This document shows positions 24,613 through 36,100 of a DNA stretch of 64,000 bases, one piece after another. Under the pieces are notes generated by a model. The model made no database searches. It was not told the origin of the DNA and worked only from the letters and a program-made list of their open reading frames with translations. Origin of the DNA: Hevea brasiliensis (taxonomy: Eukaryota > Streptophyta > Magnoliopsida > Malpighiales > Euphorbiaceae). The number at the start of each line of letters is the position of its first letter. Within the stretch, counting starts at the first letter, position 1. The DNA lies in assembly GCF_030052815.1 (NCBI RefSeq), contig NC_079499.1:82685183-82749182 (forward strand), given 5' to 3'. A program made the position numbers and the translations under genes.

Positions 24613-25485
24613 CACTTTGGAAATTCTTCAAAACTTCACAAAAACTTTCCTTTCTTGCTGCCTATCTACTGGCCATGGTATGAGGATCAAAATTAATGAA
24701 GACAAGTAAACAAAATCTAGCTTGAAAATGGGTATAATGAGCCATGCATTTGGGAGGCCATGGGAGGGTTTTGGAGTTCTTGAATTCGGCAATGGTGAGT
24801 TGAATGAGGAAGATGAAGTTGCTGCATGAAGTGGCTATCCACTTAGGTGTAAATGGCTCCCACTAACTCTCCACTAAAGTTTATTTAATTAATATTATAT
24901 GTTAAAGTTTGATTATTCAAGTTATTTCCCATTTCTTTCAACATTTATATTATGTACCACAATTTTAATTTTTCATTATATTTTTCAAGTTTAATATTAT
25001 TTATTTTTAATGGACATTTAGGTCAAAAGACAACTCGGGGTGTCAAATGACCACAATGTCCCTGTTCGGGTTGCATTCCCGATTTTTCGGTAACACCGAG
25101 TTTTGTCCGTTTTTTGATTTTTCACTTTTCTTTGTACTAATTATTTAATTTTTATTTAGTATTTCTAATGATATTTGTATTTCAATAGGTGTCTATTTAA
25201 GTCCTAAAAATATTTTCCAGGGTTCCCCGCGGTCCAGGGCTAGTCAACGATCCACGCCGCGACTTCCTAGTGCGGTCACCCATCGCTAGGGTTCTCGGCT
25301 CGCTTAACTTGGTTACATTTCTTTGCTATTATTTTTCCTTTATTTTTCTTGTATTTTCTTTTCTTGTATTTCATTATTTTATGTCTCCTCACTCATATCG
25401 AAGTGTAGTTCTAGGCATCCTAGCTGTCCGGACAACACTGGTCACTGGAAAAGTAGAATGCACTACCAAACATAGGGGTGTTACA
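21525..25485 (-). repeat. 5' LTR of element D (family 3, 3961 bp)
   Basis: It is the partner of 14617-18573 with the same termini and internal order. The conserved CGGCA-AAG-TGCCG hairpin is at 21699-21711, and the perfect 11-bp-arm palindrome is at 23925-23951. The right end abuts the duplicated CTTGC and element C gag. No gene is visible. Confidence 0.92.
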
Positions 25486-26021
25486 CTTGCATTCTCAGAT
25501 TCAGACTTAACCCAGCCTCAAACCTCTTACATCTATCTTTAGGGGTGGAGACTAAACTTCCAGCGTAGTGGCTCAGTCGAGAGAAGTCTCTCTTATATTC
25601 TGCTATGGTTCTGTCCCCTTGTTTCAAACTCAAGAATTCTTGTAACTTCATATCCACATATGCATCAGGGACCCACTTCTATCGAAACTCTCTCAAAAAG
25701 TCTGACCAAGTAAGGACTGGACGTTCTACCAGGCTGTGGGGGATGGTCTTCCACCATTCATACGCATCCCCTTGCAACAAGGAAACAGAATACTCGAACT
25801 TTAGCTCTTGCGCACATTGTAGCTTCCTGAAAACCCGTTCCATTTGCTCTAACCACTATTCTGCCTCCAGTGGATCCACAGTTCCCTTAAAATCGATGGC
25901 CCCAAATTTCATGAATTTTTCATATTGCCGAGCTGAGGGCTGTGGTTGTGCTATAGGTGCTTGCATCTAAGCTTGAGGTGGCACATTTTCTGCCAATTGC
26001 TGGAAAAACGCAGCCATCTGC
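25486..26021 (-). pseudogene. Element C gag N-terminal/capsid part
   Basis: Read on the minus strand, this is the capsid half of C's gag. It aligns with B at 37115-37650 and resumes exactly after D's target duplication. FFQQLAENVP is readable near 25985-26005; here both Gln codons are intact, whereas B and D have a stop. Residues resembling EWWKTIPHSL lie near 25740. It is cut at 26021 by element A; the candidate duplication is TCTGC (26017-26021). The gag ATG is not in the window. Confidence 0.85.
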
Positions 26022-29000
26022 TGTAACACCTTCCCTGTAGCAACTCCGTACATTCTATTGTTCCGGTGACCAGTGTCAGTCCGGACAGCTAGAACGTCTG
26101 AAAAAAATATTTAAACTAAAGTGAGGAACCATAATTAACTCAAATATTAATAAGAAAAATTTAGAAAAAATTTTAGAAATAAAATACAACCAAGTTAAAT
26201 GAGCCGGTGCCCTAGCGACGGGTAACCTAGTGAGAAGTTGCGGTTACTAGGAGCTCTAGACCCGGGGAAAAATTCATAAAATAATTTTTGGGACTCCAGA
26301 GAAGGGTCATTGAGGTTTTTATGGCATTAGAATGCCAAGAAAATACTTAGGAAAATTTTTCAATCGGTACAGACAATTTTGGTCTGTTAAGCCAAACGGA
26401 GGGCATTTTGGTCATTTCGCCTTCAGAGGTAATTTTTGGCCGACTTGTCCAGTTAAGTAAATAATTATTATGACATAAAATGTGAATAAACATTACTAAA
26501 AATTAAATTGAAAATGAGTAGAGATGAAAAGAAAAGAAAATAAAAGAAAATACCTAATAATGACATCATATAATGTCATTAAAAACCTATCCACCAATCA
26601 CAATTTGTTAAACTCATTAAAAGAGATAAAAGAGACCAAAAAATTGAAAAACCAATCTGCATCTTCAACCTTTGGGCAGCCAAAAAACGTTGAGAGAGAG
26701 AGAGAGAGAAGAGGTTCCACCATTAAAGCTCCCTTAAGCTTCATTTCCCACTTCAATTCACCATAAAAACTTATCCTCCCTTCACTAAAAATTTCCCTTA
26801 CCACTAGAGCAAGACTTGGGCAGCAATTAGAAGAAGAGAAAGTGGAAGAAAGTGAGGTGTGAACAAGCTTAGAAAATCACCAAAGAGGTTAGTGCCATAT
26901 ACTTTGCTTTTATACCTTTCTAATCATGAATTTGAGCTAAGTTAAGTTGAAAATTTGATGAAAATTGAATTAATGAAGCATGGTTATATTTCATGAAATT
27001 TTGGCAGCCTTGACATGAGTTAGAGTTAGGAGAATTCTTTGGTTAAAGTGACATATTAGCTGCCCCTCTTATAAATTATATGATTAGTATAGCAAATTAG
27101 GAGTAAGATGCATGAATTGGAGGCTTGGACAATTAGGATTAGGGTTTTGAAATTTAATTTTGGTGGAGGATGAAAATGGACACAAACTAAAGTTTTAATG
27201 GTCAATTAATGACCATTTGAGATAATTTGACCATAACTTGGAGTGAATTGTAGTATTAGAAAACTGATTTGGTATGCTGCCTAGTGAGACTTGCAGGGTG
27301 GCTGTGAGTCTAGCCTGTTTGGACAGCCACAACTTGGGCTGTATAGGTTCAATTGGTATTTAGTCAATTGGAAATGAAACTAGACACATAATGTCACAAC
27401 TTTGGTGAAGAAACCATGCCCAAAATACCAAACCAAGTGGACCAAAAACTTACCTCAATCCGGGTGTCCTGCAACCAGTTTCTGCAGAATGACCAAATGA
27501 ACAGTGATTGTTCATTTGGCCATAACTCAATGTAGAATGGCCCAATTGACCTGAAATTTTACCAGAAATAAGCTGAGATATATACTAACAACTTTCATGA
27601 AGGAACCTACCCCAAATTATGACCAGAACCTATTCAACAAGAGAGTGGAAGTTACTGTTTACTGCACTGTAGATATGGTCAGTTCTGAAATTTTTCAATC
27701 CGGCCAGTTGTGGTTTTTGGACCATAACTTGAGCTACAAAACTCCAAATGGAGTGATTCCAAAAAATAAATTCAACTAGACAAAATAAGAAACAACTTTC
27801 ATGTTTATCATTTTCCCAAATTCCTACTGCAACAGCAACTAATGGAACAGTAAAGATTGGGTATGAAAACTGAAAATTCTGCTCCATTAATTTTAAGCTT
27901 AGAAATGGTATTGTTAACCAATACCAACAAATGTTTGGAGTGTTAAAACCAATGTACCTATTTTCTATGCAAAAGTCAACTTTTTTGTTGACTAATGAAG
28001 GGAATAGTAACACCAAAACTTGAAATTCAAAAATTATAAAATTCAAAAGTATCAAATGCCCTAGTGTACCTAACAAGATTGGTTTGGATAGTTTGGCATG
28101 CCAATAGGGTTCAGTTAGCAGTACTGCACATGGCATTATGCCATTCTGTGATTTCATGGCTTTTAGCCATTCTGACATTATGTTGATACTTGGCCTTGTG
28201 CCTAATGTTATTACAGCTTATTGGCTGTTCTGTTGCACACCGGGAGACACATATGTGACCGATGGTGTGACGGCCCGAGGTACTTGATACCCAGTGCCAG
28301 TTTACCTGTTTATCCAGTCCAGTCGTCTAGTATAGGTTACTTGGGCAACCAAAAATAAAAGTGGATAAATGTAATGAAATAATGAATATAACCAATACAA
28401 AATAAGTATGACTACAAATACTCAAAGAAAATTTATTTACAATGAGACATTAATACATTCACTACATATTTATTTTCTGTTATTTCTTTTTATTATTTTA
28501 TTAGCACCACTAAGCATTATTGCTTAGCGCGTTGCTTTTGCCACGCGTAGGTTCTGGAGATCCTGACCGAGAGCCCGGTAGACCACAGACTGGGTGAGAC
28601 CTCCTGCAGCTCTGCATGGTGTCCGTGTCACCTCACCGTCATCAGTGCATTGGTAGGACACTAGGTTTTATTTTGATATTTTGTAATAACTTTTATTTTC
28701 TCATATGTAATTGAAAGTTATGTAATGTATTTTGGTATTAATGCAAATAGTAGATATTGTGTTTGTGAATGAAAAAGTGAATATTTATTTATGACTTTTA
28801 CATGATTATCATATGAGATGAATGATTGAGAAATGGAAATGTTGTTGAAAAACATATTGAGATTTTGATATTGGAGTTTGAGAATGATTGAATATGATTA
28901 TTGGAAGTGTTTTTCACAGGTTCCGAAGAACTGTTTTCTCCATTTTTAGCCGGTACTCTGACGGATTTTCTATAAAATTTTCGGAACCTCAAATAAATTA

Positions 29001-29168
29001 TAATTTCAATAGATGACTTAAATGAATTATATTTCATAAATTATATTCAAAACTATGAGAAAAATAAATTAAGGAAGAATAAAAATGATTAAGATAAAAT
29101 AGAGTGTTCCGGTACACCGTGTGACATATCTTACTCGGATATACTGTAGACGGGTAAGGGGTGTCACA
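26022..29168 (+). repeat. 5' LTR of element A (family 1, 3147 bp)
   Basis: It starts TGTAACACCTTCCCTG and ends GGGTAAGGGGTGTCACA just before the PBS. An inverted TGACATCA-type block lies at about 26565, a donor-like CCAAAGAGGTTAGTGC at 26879-26894, three ~200-bp modules at about 27325, 27525 and 27720, and the stem CTAAGCA/TGCTTAG at about 28510-28527. It also contains GCCGGTACTCTGACGGA at 28949-28965. It is non-coding. Confidence 0.92.
26692..26709. repeat. (GA)9 microsatellite
   Basis: An uninterrupted GA run in the element A LTR, at the position corresponding to the CT run in the minus-oriented Z LTR. Confidence 0.95.
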
Positions 29169-29292
29169 TTTAGTGGTATCAGAGCACGGTTTAGGCGTTT
29201 CTGGGCCTAGATTGAGTCCATACCATGCATTGCATTTGTAAGAGTCGAGGTGACACTAATGCAAATCTGTTTATCTTTGTTATTTTGAATAG
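26888..29292 (+). other. Candidate 5' leader intron of element A
   Basis: The donor-like site CAAAGAG/GTTAGTG (G at 26888) lies in the LTR. The acceptor-like site TTATTTTGAATAG (ends 29292) is 3 bases before the gag ATG at 29296. The 2405-bp interval contains the remaining LTR and the PBS. This is an inference from splice-site likeness and conservation among families. Confidence 0.35.
29174..29185 (+). other. Primer-binding site of element A
   Basis: TGGTATCAGAGC lies five bases after the end of the 5' LTR and matches initiator Met-tRNA. Confidence 0.92.
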
Positions 29293-29295
29293 GAT

Positions 29296-29428
29296 ATGGA
29301 CCCTACATCTCATAGACCAGTTGAGGAAGAAGTAGAGAGTCATGCTCCACCTGCAGCAGCTGAGACTGGGGGTAAGGGAGAACCTGCACCACCAGCTCCA
29401 TCAGAGCCTACTCAACCTCCACAGGCCG
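29296..29428 (+). pseudogene. Element A gag, N-terminal exon-like piece before B
   Basis: The start MDPTSHRPVEEEVESHAPP closely matches MDPASQRAVDEEVESHAPP in E. The ATG is the first after the leader. The frame runs about 44 codons of Pro/Ala/Glu-rich sequence to 29428 and is interrupted by B; it continues in the same frame at 41634 (VFQQMAEFFKQ). Confidence 0.88.
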
Positions 29429-32400
29429 TGTCACACCTTACCCCTCTGTAAGGCATAACATGATCCCGTAGAATACTTAATGAACTACCGAACTTCACCT
29501 ACCGATAACTCATTAAGTACCCTACAAGGGATTTTAAAACAATTTTCTTACATTTTGGAAGTGGTGAGCATTTTGATAAGAATTTAAAATCATTTATTCA
29601 AGTTTAAATACTAATAAAAATTTTTGTCCATTTTAAATTTTGCCACAAATTTTATAAAAATTTTGACAGAGTTCTGCTTGTTTTTGGAGAAAACCGTTCT
29701 TCAAATATCTGAGAAAAACACTTCCAAAAATATTTTCACAACTCTCAACCTCCAATAAATCACAATTCAACTCCAATCAATTCATTTCAAAACAGTTTCA
29801 CAATCCAAATCAAATTTATCAACTCAGAATAGTTAATAATTCCATTCACAAAGCATAAAGTAGGAATTTCGTATGTACAAATATTAAATTTACAGATGAA
29901 AGTCCAAAATAATATCATTACAATTTATTTACAACTGCTCAACTTACATTGATACAAATAAAATTTCTATATTTACATCAAGATTATCTACAAGGGTATA
30001 AAATAATACTCGTACAAAATGATCAGAGTAGTCCTCGATTTAACAGTAGCTCACTCTGCTACTTTCTCCTTGCTCTTATCTGCGACAGCAAAATAAGCTA
30101 TCGTTGAGTATAAAAATACTCAGTGGTGCACAATAAAAATTTAAAATGCAATAAATAAATCATTCATTGCCAAACACAATTTAAATGTTTCTCAATCACA
30201 TTTCACAAATATTAAAGTTCATAATAACATCATTTTGTCAAATAATCTATTAAACACATTTTAGTCAAACAATTTCATAAACACAGTGTTGCCAAAGTCA
30301 TACACAACTTAAGCAATGACACAAAATTTTCGATCAATGCCGTGTTGTACACCACGACAAAGCAATCTCAACCCCATTAATCGAAATCAATGAGGGAGGT
30401 GGCTAGCTAGCTAATGAGTACTCATCCGATCTACAACCTCAACTGGCAAGCCAGAGAGGGAGGAAAATAAACGATCTCAACCCCATAAATGGAGGAGGAA
30501 TAATAAGTAACTGTCATGCTAAGTGTGAATCAAAAATCCATTTCAAACATTTCATTCAAATATTGCATACAAAAATCAAATCAATTTCCAAGGTTACAAT
30601 TTGATCACAAGGTGGCAACACAAAAGTTCATAAATTCATAATGCGTACTAAATCAATTTTTTAAGGATAAAATGCTTAAATAGGGTTTATTGTGCACAAA
30701 CCTCAAGCGAGTCGTCCCTTAGCCTCGACTCAGTTCCTCGGGTTCCTTCCCGATATTCTTTTCAACTGAAACACACAATTTTACAATGTTTCAGTATTAG
30801 AACTTAACATAAATCCAAAATAAATTTAGCTTCACAATTACCTAGCTCTAACGTGCTAAATTCGACGTTCTTTAAATTTTATGTTTCGGGTTACTATTCA
30901 CTGCACTATTCAAGTCAAATAGTTGACTTTCTAAGGCTTAATAGGTATGGAAATTCCAACTTCACCCACATACCACATTTTGGTCACTAAACTTGTTGGT
31001 TTTGGCCATTTTCTCAAAGCTTAGGTCTTTTAGGCAAAATTGTCAATTTTCGATTTTGGAGTTCTAAATTGCACTGTTTCATTGGTCCATCTACTGTTGA
31101 AATTTGACAAAACTTTCTTCATAGAAAAGGTTCCTTATTGTCTTAAGTGTATTCTCATTTTTGGATCACCCCAATCGGAGTTTTGTAGCTCAAGTTATAG
31201 CCAAAATACAATTACTGTTCACGTGCACTGTTCATGCTGCAATTTTGGTTCTGGCATATTTTTGGTCCAACTTCATTCAATAATTTGATCAAGTTAAGTC
31301 CATAATTTGGTCTAACTTCCTTCATACGAAATATTATACTATGTCTTAGGTTTCCATCGGTTCAAGATTCACCTAAATCGGAGCTTTCTAGAGAGAGTTA
31401 TAGCCATTGAAACTTTACTGCTCAATGGCAATTCTGCAGAGTTGCAGGTTCAATAACTCAACTTTGCTCAATAATTTGACTAGGTTAATGGCATAATTTG
31501 GGGTGCTGTTCCTCATGAAAGTTTTAGATCTATATCTTATCTAATTACTGGTAAAATCTCAGGTCCTTTTGAGCTTCCTAGCTCGATTTATGACCAAATG
31601 AACAATTACTGTTCATGTGGTTAGTTTGTGCAGTGGCAGCCTGCTCTCATTTCACTTTGGTCAATTGGTTCATTAGGTTTTGGTCAGTTTTTGAGCATGG
31701 TTCCTTAATGAAAATTGTGCCCTTTTATGTCTATTTTCATCCCCAATTGGTGGCATATCAATTGGACTTGTAAAATTTCCGTTTTGGTCCTTCAAATTTG
31801 GTTTGGTCATGCTACCAGCAGCATGACCATTTGACCTACGAATTTGACTTCCATTCTAACAATTCCCACACATTTCCTTTGGTCATTATTGGCTATTTTT
31901 CAGTCCACAATTGGTCAAAGATATCATTTATGCATTTCTCCAAAATTTGGTTCACAAACCCTAACATTCAAACCCTAATTTCACTACTTTGTTGCAATTA
32001 ATCACATGTAAGAATTTCAACTTAACCATTCAACTAATTAAAACTTTTAAACTCATTCCAATACATCAAACCATACAAATTATGTCCCTTCTTCAAGCTG
32101 GCCGGAATTCAGCAATGGCCCTTCCCCCATATTTTTATTTCATTTCCTTAATCCTAAGTTCATTTCAAACATTAATCATGCATTTAAATGAAGAAATAAG
32201 AAGTTTAACATACTAACCTTAACTTAAATTCCAATTCTTCACTTTCTCTCTTCCTTTCCTCTTTCTTTCTTGTTCTTAGGTTGAGATTGCAAGGTCTAGT
32301 GAAGTTTTTAGGGGAGTTATGTTAATTGGGTGGAGAAAATCAAGCTCAAATGTAAGCTTAAATGGAAGGATTTCATGGAGGGTTTTGGGAAGAAAGTGGG

Positions 32401-33106
32401 GCGGCACTTTGGGAGAAGAAGAAGACTTTTTTTTTTGTTTCTTTTTTTCTTTTGTTTTCTTTATTTATTTTAATTATGAAAGACACAAAATTTCTAATTA
32501 ATAAATAACTTAATTAATTTCTTTATGACATCATTCATGATGTCATCACCTTTGACTTTTCCATCTTCTTCTTTTTTTTTCTCTATTTATTTTTTTCTAT
32601 TAGTTCTTTAATTTAATTCTCGATCCCGAAGTTTTCTTTTCTCTGATTTTATTCAACAGTTAGGTTAGGAGTCAGGTCTCGGGGTCAATTGACCAAATTG
32701 CCCCTCGCCGGTTCATCCCGGTTTGTAAATAATCCAATATTTCTTCCGGCTCCCTGACCTAATTATTTGACTGACTTAACAGTTCTTTTTCGTGATTTTC
32801 TCTTTTCCACTGTATTCATAAGGGTCCTAAGGACCGCAGTGTCACTTTTTACGGTTCGAAATTTGAGTTTAAAACGACTTCGCAGTCGTTCCCGAGGAGG
32901 TCACTCATCGCTGTGACTCTCAGCTCGTTTAACCTCTTATGTTCTGTTTTTCTTATTTATAGTTAACTAATTAAACATTACTAATTATTTGTGTTTATGG
33001 CTTCTCAAGTTGTCTTAAGTGTGGCCCTAATCCCATTAATTGTCCGGACCGACACTGATCACCGGAACAGTGAAATATACCAGGCTATACCAATAGGGGT
33101 GTTACA
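29429..33106 (-). repeat. 3' LTR of element B (family 2, 3678 bp)
   Basis: It runs TGTCACACCTTACCCC to ATAGGGGTGTTACA in plus orientation. It carries the double hairpin at 30082-30122 (GCGACAGC..GCTATCG, then TGAGTAT-AAAA-ATACTCA) and four ~200-bp modules (about 31110, 31310, 31508, 31700). It also has TGACATCATTCATGATGTCA at 32526-32545. It is non-coding. Confidence 0.94.
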
Positions 33107-33120
33107 ATTCTCCCCCCCTT
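33107..33120 (-). other. Polypurine tract of element B
   Basis: The minus strand reads AAGGGGGGGGAGAAT immediately before the 3' LTR start TGTAACACC; this is the expected plus-strand primer. Confidence 0.8.
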
Positions 33121-33153
33121 AAAATAAATTTCGTCTCAAAATTTTACCTGGTA

Positions 33154-36100
33154 TCAATTTCTGAATAGCTGTGGGTGTTGTCTCCTCATGTCCTCCTCTC
33201 GTTCCCAAGTAGCTTCTTGGTCCGAATGATGGTTCCACAGCACTTTTACCAATGGTATCTGCTTATTCCGTAGCTGCTTCACCTCATAAGCCAGAATCTT
33301 TATGGGTTCTTCTTCATATGCGAGGTCTGGATTCACTTCTATTTCTTCTACTGGTAGTACATGAGATGGGTCTGATCGATACCTTCTCAACATAGACACA
33401 TGGAAGACATTATGTATCTTCTCCAACTCTGGAGGTAGTGCCAAACGATAAGCTAAAGGACACACTCTTTCCAATACCTCATATGGCCCGATAAAACGAG
33501 GACTTAGTTTCCCCTTCCTGCCGAATCTCATAATCCTCTTCCAAGGAGAAACTTTGAGGAACACTTTCTCACCCACTGCATACTTAATATCCCTTCTTTT
33601 CAAATCAATATAGGACTTCTGATGGTCTGATGCAGCTTTAAGTCGACCTTTGATGACCCTGATTTTCTCTTCAGTCTGTTGAACAATTTCGGGTCCAATC
33701 ATTTTTCTTTCACCCACGTCATCCCAACACAACGGGGTTCTACATTTCCTGCCATACAAAGCTTCATATGGAGGCATCCCAATGCTTGATTGGTAGCTGT
33801 TGCTGTAAGCAAACTCAATCAAAGGCAAGTGTGTATCCCAACTACCCTCAAACTCAATCACACAAGCCCGTAGCATATCCTCTAAGATCTGAATTACCCT
33901 CTCACACTGGCCATCTATCTGTGGGTGGAATGCAGTACTGAAGTTCAATCTAGTTCCTAGGGCTCTCTGAAGACTACCCCAGAATCTAGAAGTGAACCTA
34001 GGATCTCTGTCTGATACAATGGATACTAGCACTCCATGCAGTCTCACAATCTCATCGATGTATAACTTGGCCAATCTTTTTAAACTGTAGTCCATCCGAA
34101 CTGGCAGAAAATGAGCAGACTTAGTCAGTCTATCAACAATGACCCACACTGCATCGTGACTCTTCTGTGTCCTCGGAAGTCCCATTACAAAATCCATTGT
34201 TATTCTTTCCCATTTCCATTCTGGCACTGACAGTGGATGTAATAACCCAGTTGGCACTTGATGCTCTGCCTTTACTTGCTAACAAATTAGGCATTTGGAT
34301 ACAAACTCTGCCACATCTCTTTTTAAACCCATCCACCAGTAATGCTCCTTTAGCCCTCTATACATTTTTGTACCACTAGGGTGCATAGCAAAAGGAGACT
34401 CATGTGCTTCCTTCAAAATGATTTGCCTCAAATCAACATCATTAGGAACACATATTCTGCCCTGGTGTAGCAGTAAACCATCATCTCTGATTGAGAACTC
34501 TGGTTTCTTGCCCTGCCGAACTTCTTCCAACAGCTTCTGATACTTTTCATCATTCTGAGCAGCCATTCTGATCTGATCAATTAACACTGGCTGTACATGC
34601 CATGCAATTGCTGTCTACCCCTCATCATTAATCTCTAAACTGGCATGTAATGATCTCAACTCATGTACCAAAGACAAAGGAGTAACCTGTAGACTTGCCA
34701 TAGTCTTGCGACTTAAGGCGTCAGCCACAACATTAGCTTTCCCTGGCTGATAGTCTATCAGGCAATCGTAGTCTTTTATCAACTCTAACCACCTCCTCTG
34801 TCTCAAATTCAACTCTTTCTGGGTGCCCAAATACTTCAAGCTCTTATGATTTGTGTAGATGTAGCACTTCTCCCCATACAAATAATGTCTCCAGATCTTA
34901 AGAGCAAACACAATAGCTGCAAGCACCAAATCATGTGTTGGATAATTCCTCTCATGCGGTTTCAGCTGGCGTGATGCATAGGCAATAACATTTCGATCTT
35001 GCATCAACACACAACCTAACCCATTATGAGAAGCATCGCTGTAAACTGTATATTCTTTACCCGGTGTAGGTAAAGTCAGGACTGGAGCCTCTGTCAAACA
35101 TCTTTTCAATTCATCAAAACTTTGCTGGCATTTGTCCGTCCACTGAAATTTCACATCCTTTCTAAGCAACTTGGTCAATGGAGATGCCAACATGGAGAAT
35201 CCCTTCACAAATCGACGGTAGTATCCGGCTAAACCCAGAAAACTGCAAATCTCTATGACATTTCTGGGTGGCTTCCAATTAAGGACAGCTTCAATCTTGC
35301 TAGGATCTACCTTAATACCTTCTGCTGATACTATGTGCCCCAAAAAGGATATTTCCTTCAGCCAAAATTCACATTTCGACAATTTGGCGTATAGTTGTTT
35401 CTCCCTCAAAGTCTGCAGTATAATCCGCAGATGTCTATCATGCTCTACTGCATTCCTCGAATAAACCAATATATCATCAATAAATACCACAACAAATTGG
35501 TCGAGGTATGGTCTGAAGATAGTGTTCATCAGATCCATAAAAGCAGCCGGAGCATTAGTTAACCCGAATGGCATGACCAAGAACTCATAATGGCCATAGC
35601 GGGTTCTGAAGGCAGTTTTAGAAATAATCTGCTCTTGTACTTTCAGCTGATAATAACCTGATCTCAGGTCAATTTTGGAGAACACAGCTGCACCTCTTAA
35701 CTGATCAAACAAGTCATCAATACGGGGCAATGGGTATCTGTTCTTTATTGTCACCTTATTCAACTTCCGATAGTCAATGCATAACCAGAGAGTGCCATCC
35801 TTCTTCTTAACAAACAATACTGGCGCTCCCCAAGGTGACACACTAGGGCGGATAAAGCCCTTATCAAGCAACTCTTGCAACTGCACTTTCAATTCTTTTA
35901 GTTCTGCTGGTGCCATTCTGTATGGTGTTATGGAGATTGGGTCCACACCAGGCATAACATCAATTTCAAACTGCACTTCTCTTTCTGGAGGTAATCTTGG
36001 TAATTCATCAGGAAATACATTCGGAAAGTCACATACAGTAGGAATGTCCCTCAGTACTGAACTCCCCACTTGGGTGTCTATCACATGTGCCAAGTACGCC

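Larger units (their letters stand above)
14617..25485 (-). mobile_element. Element D: complete-ended, internally mosaic family-3 chromovirus (10.9 kb)
   Basis: Two near-identical LTRs of about 3.96 kb (14617-18573 and 21525-25485) flank a short internal region of about 2.95 kb. The 5-bp duplication CTTGC lies at 14612-14616 and 25486-25490, and the uninterrupted site is seen in B's gag near 37120. The internal part has a PBS, a gag start with zinc knuckle, unrecognised sequence, a family-1-like integrase piece and a family-2/3-like integrase with chromodomain. RT and RNase H are absent, so it cannot have supplied its own replication enzymes. Confidence 0.9.
3910..26021 (-). mobile_element. 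Element C: family-2 chromovirus, split by S, D and A
   Basis: This is a minus-strand gypsy element closely related to B. Present are a 3' LTR (3910-7359) and internal pieces at 7360-8464, 11702-14616 and 25486-26021 that join collinearly when solo LTR S (8465-11701) and element D (14617-25485) are removed. Its internal sequence stops at 26021, where element A inserts into gag, so the gag start, PBS and 5' LTR should lie to the right of the window. The left target duplication candidate is GATTT (3905-3909); its partner is not visible. Many stops and frame breaks make it inactive. Confidence 0.85.

Noticed and set aside
27630..28178. 182-codon minus-strand open frame in the A LTR
   Set aside because: It lies antisense in a non-coding LTR, has no recognisable domain, and is not preserved in the other family-1 LTRs. 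Chance frame.
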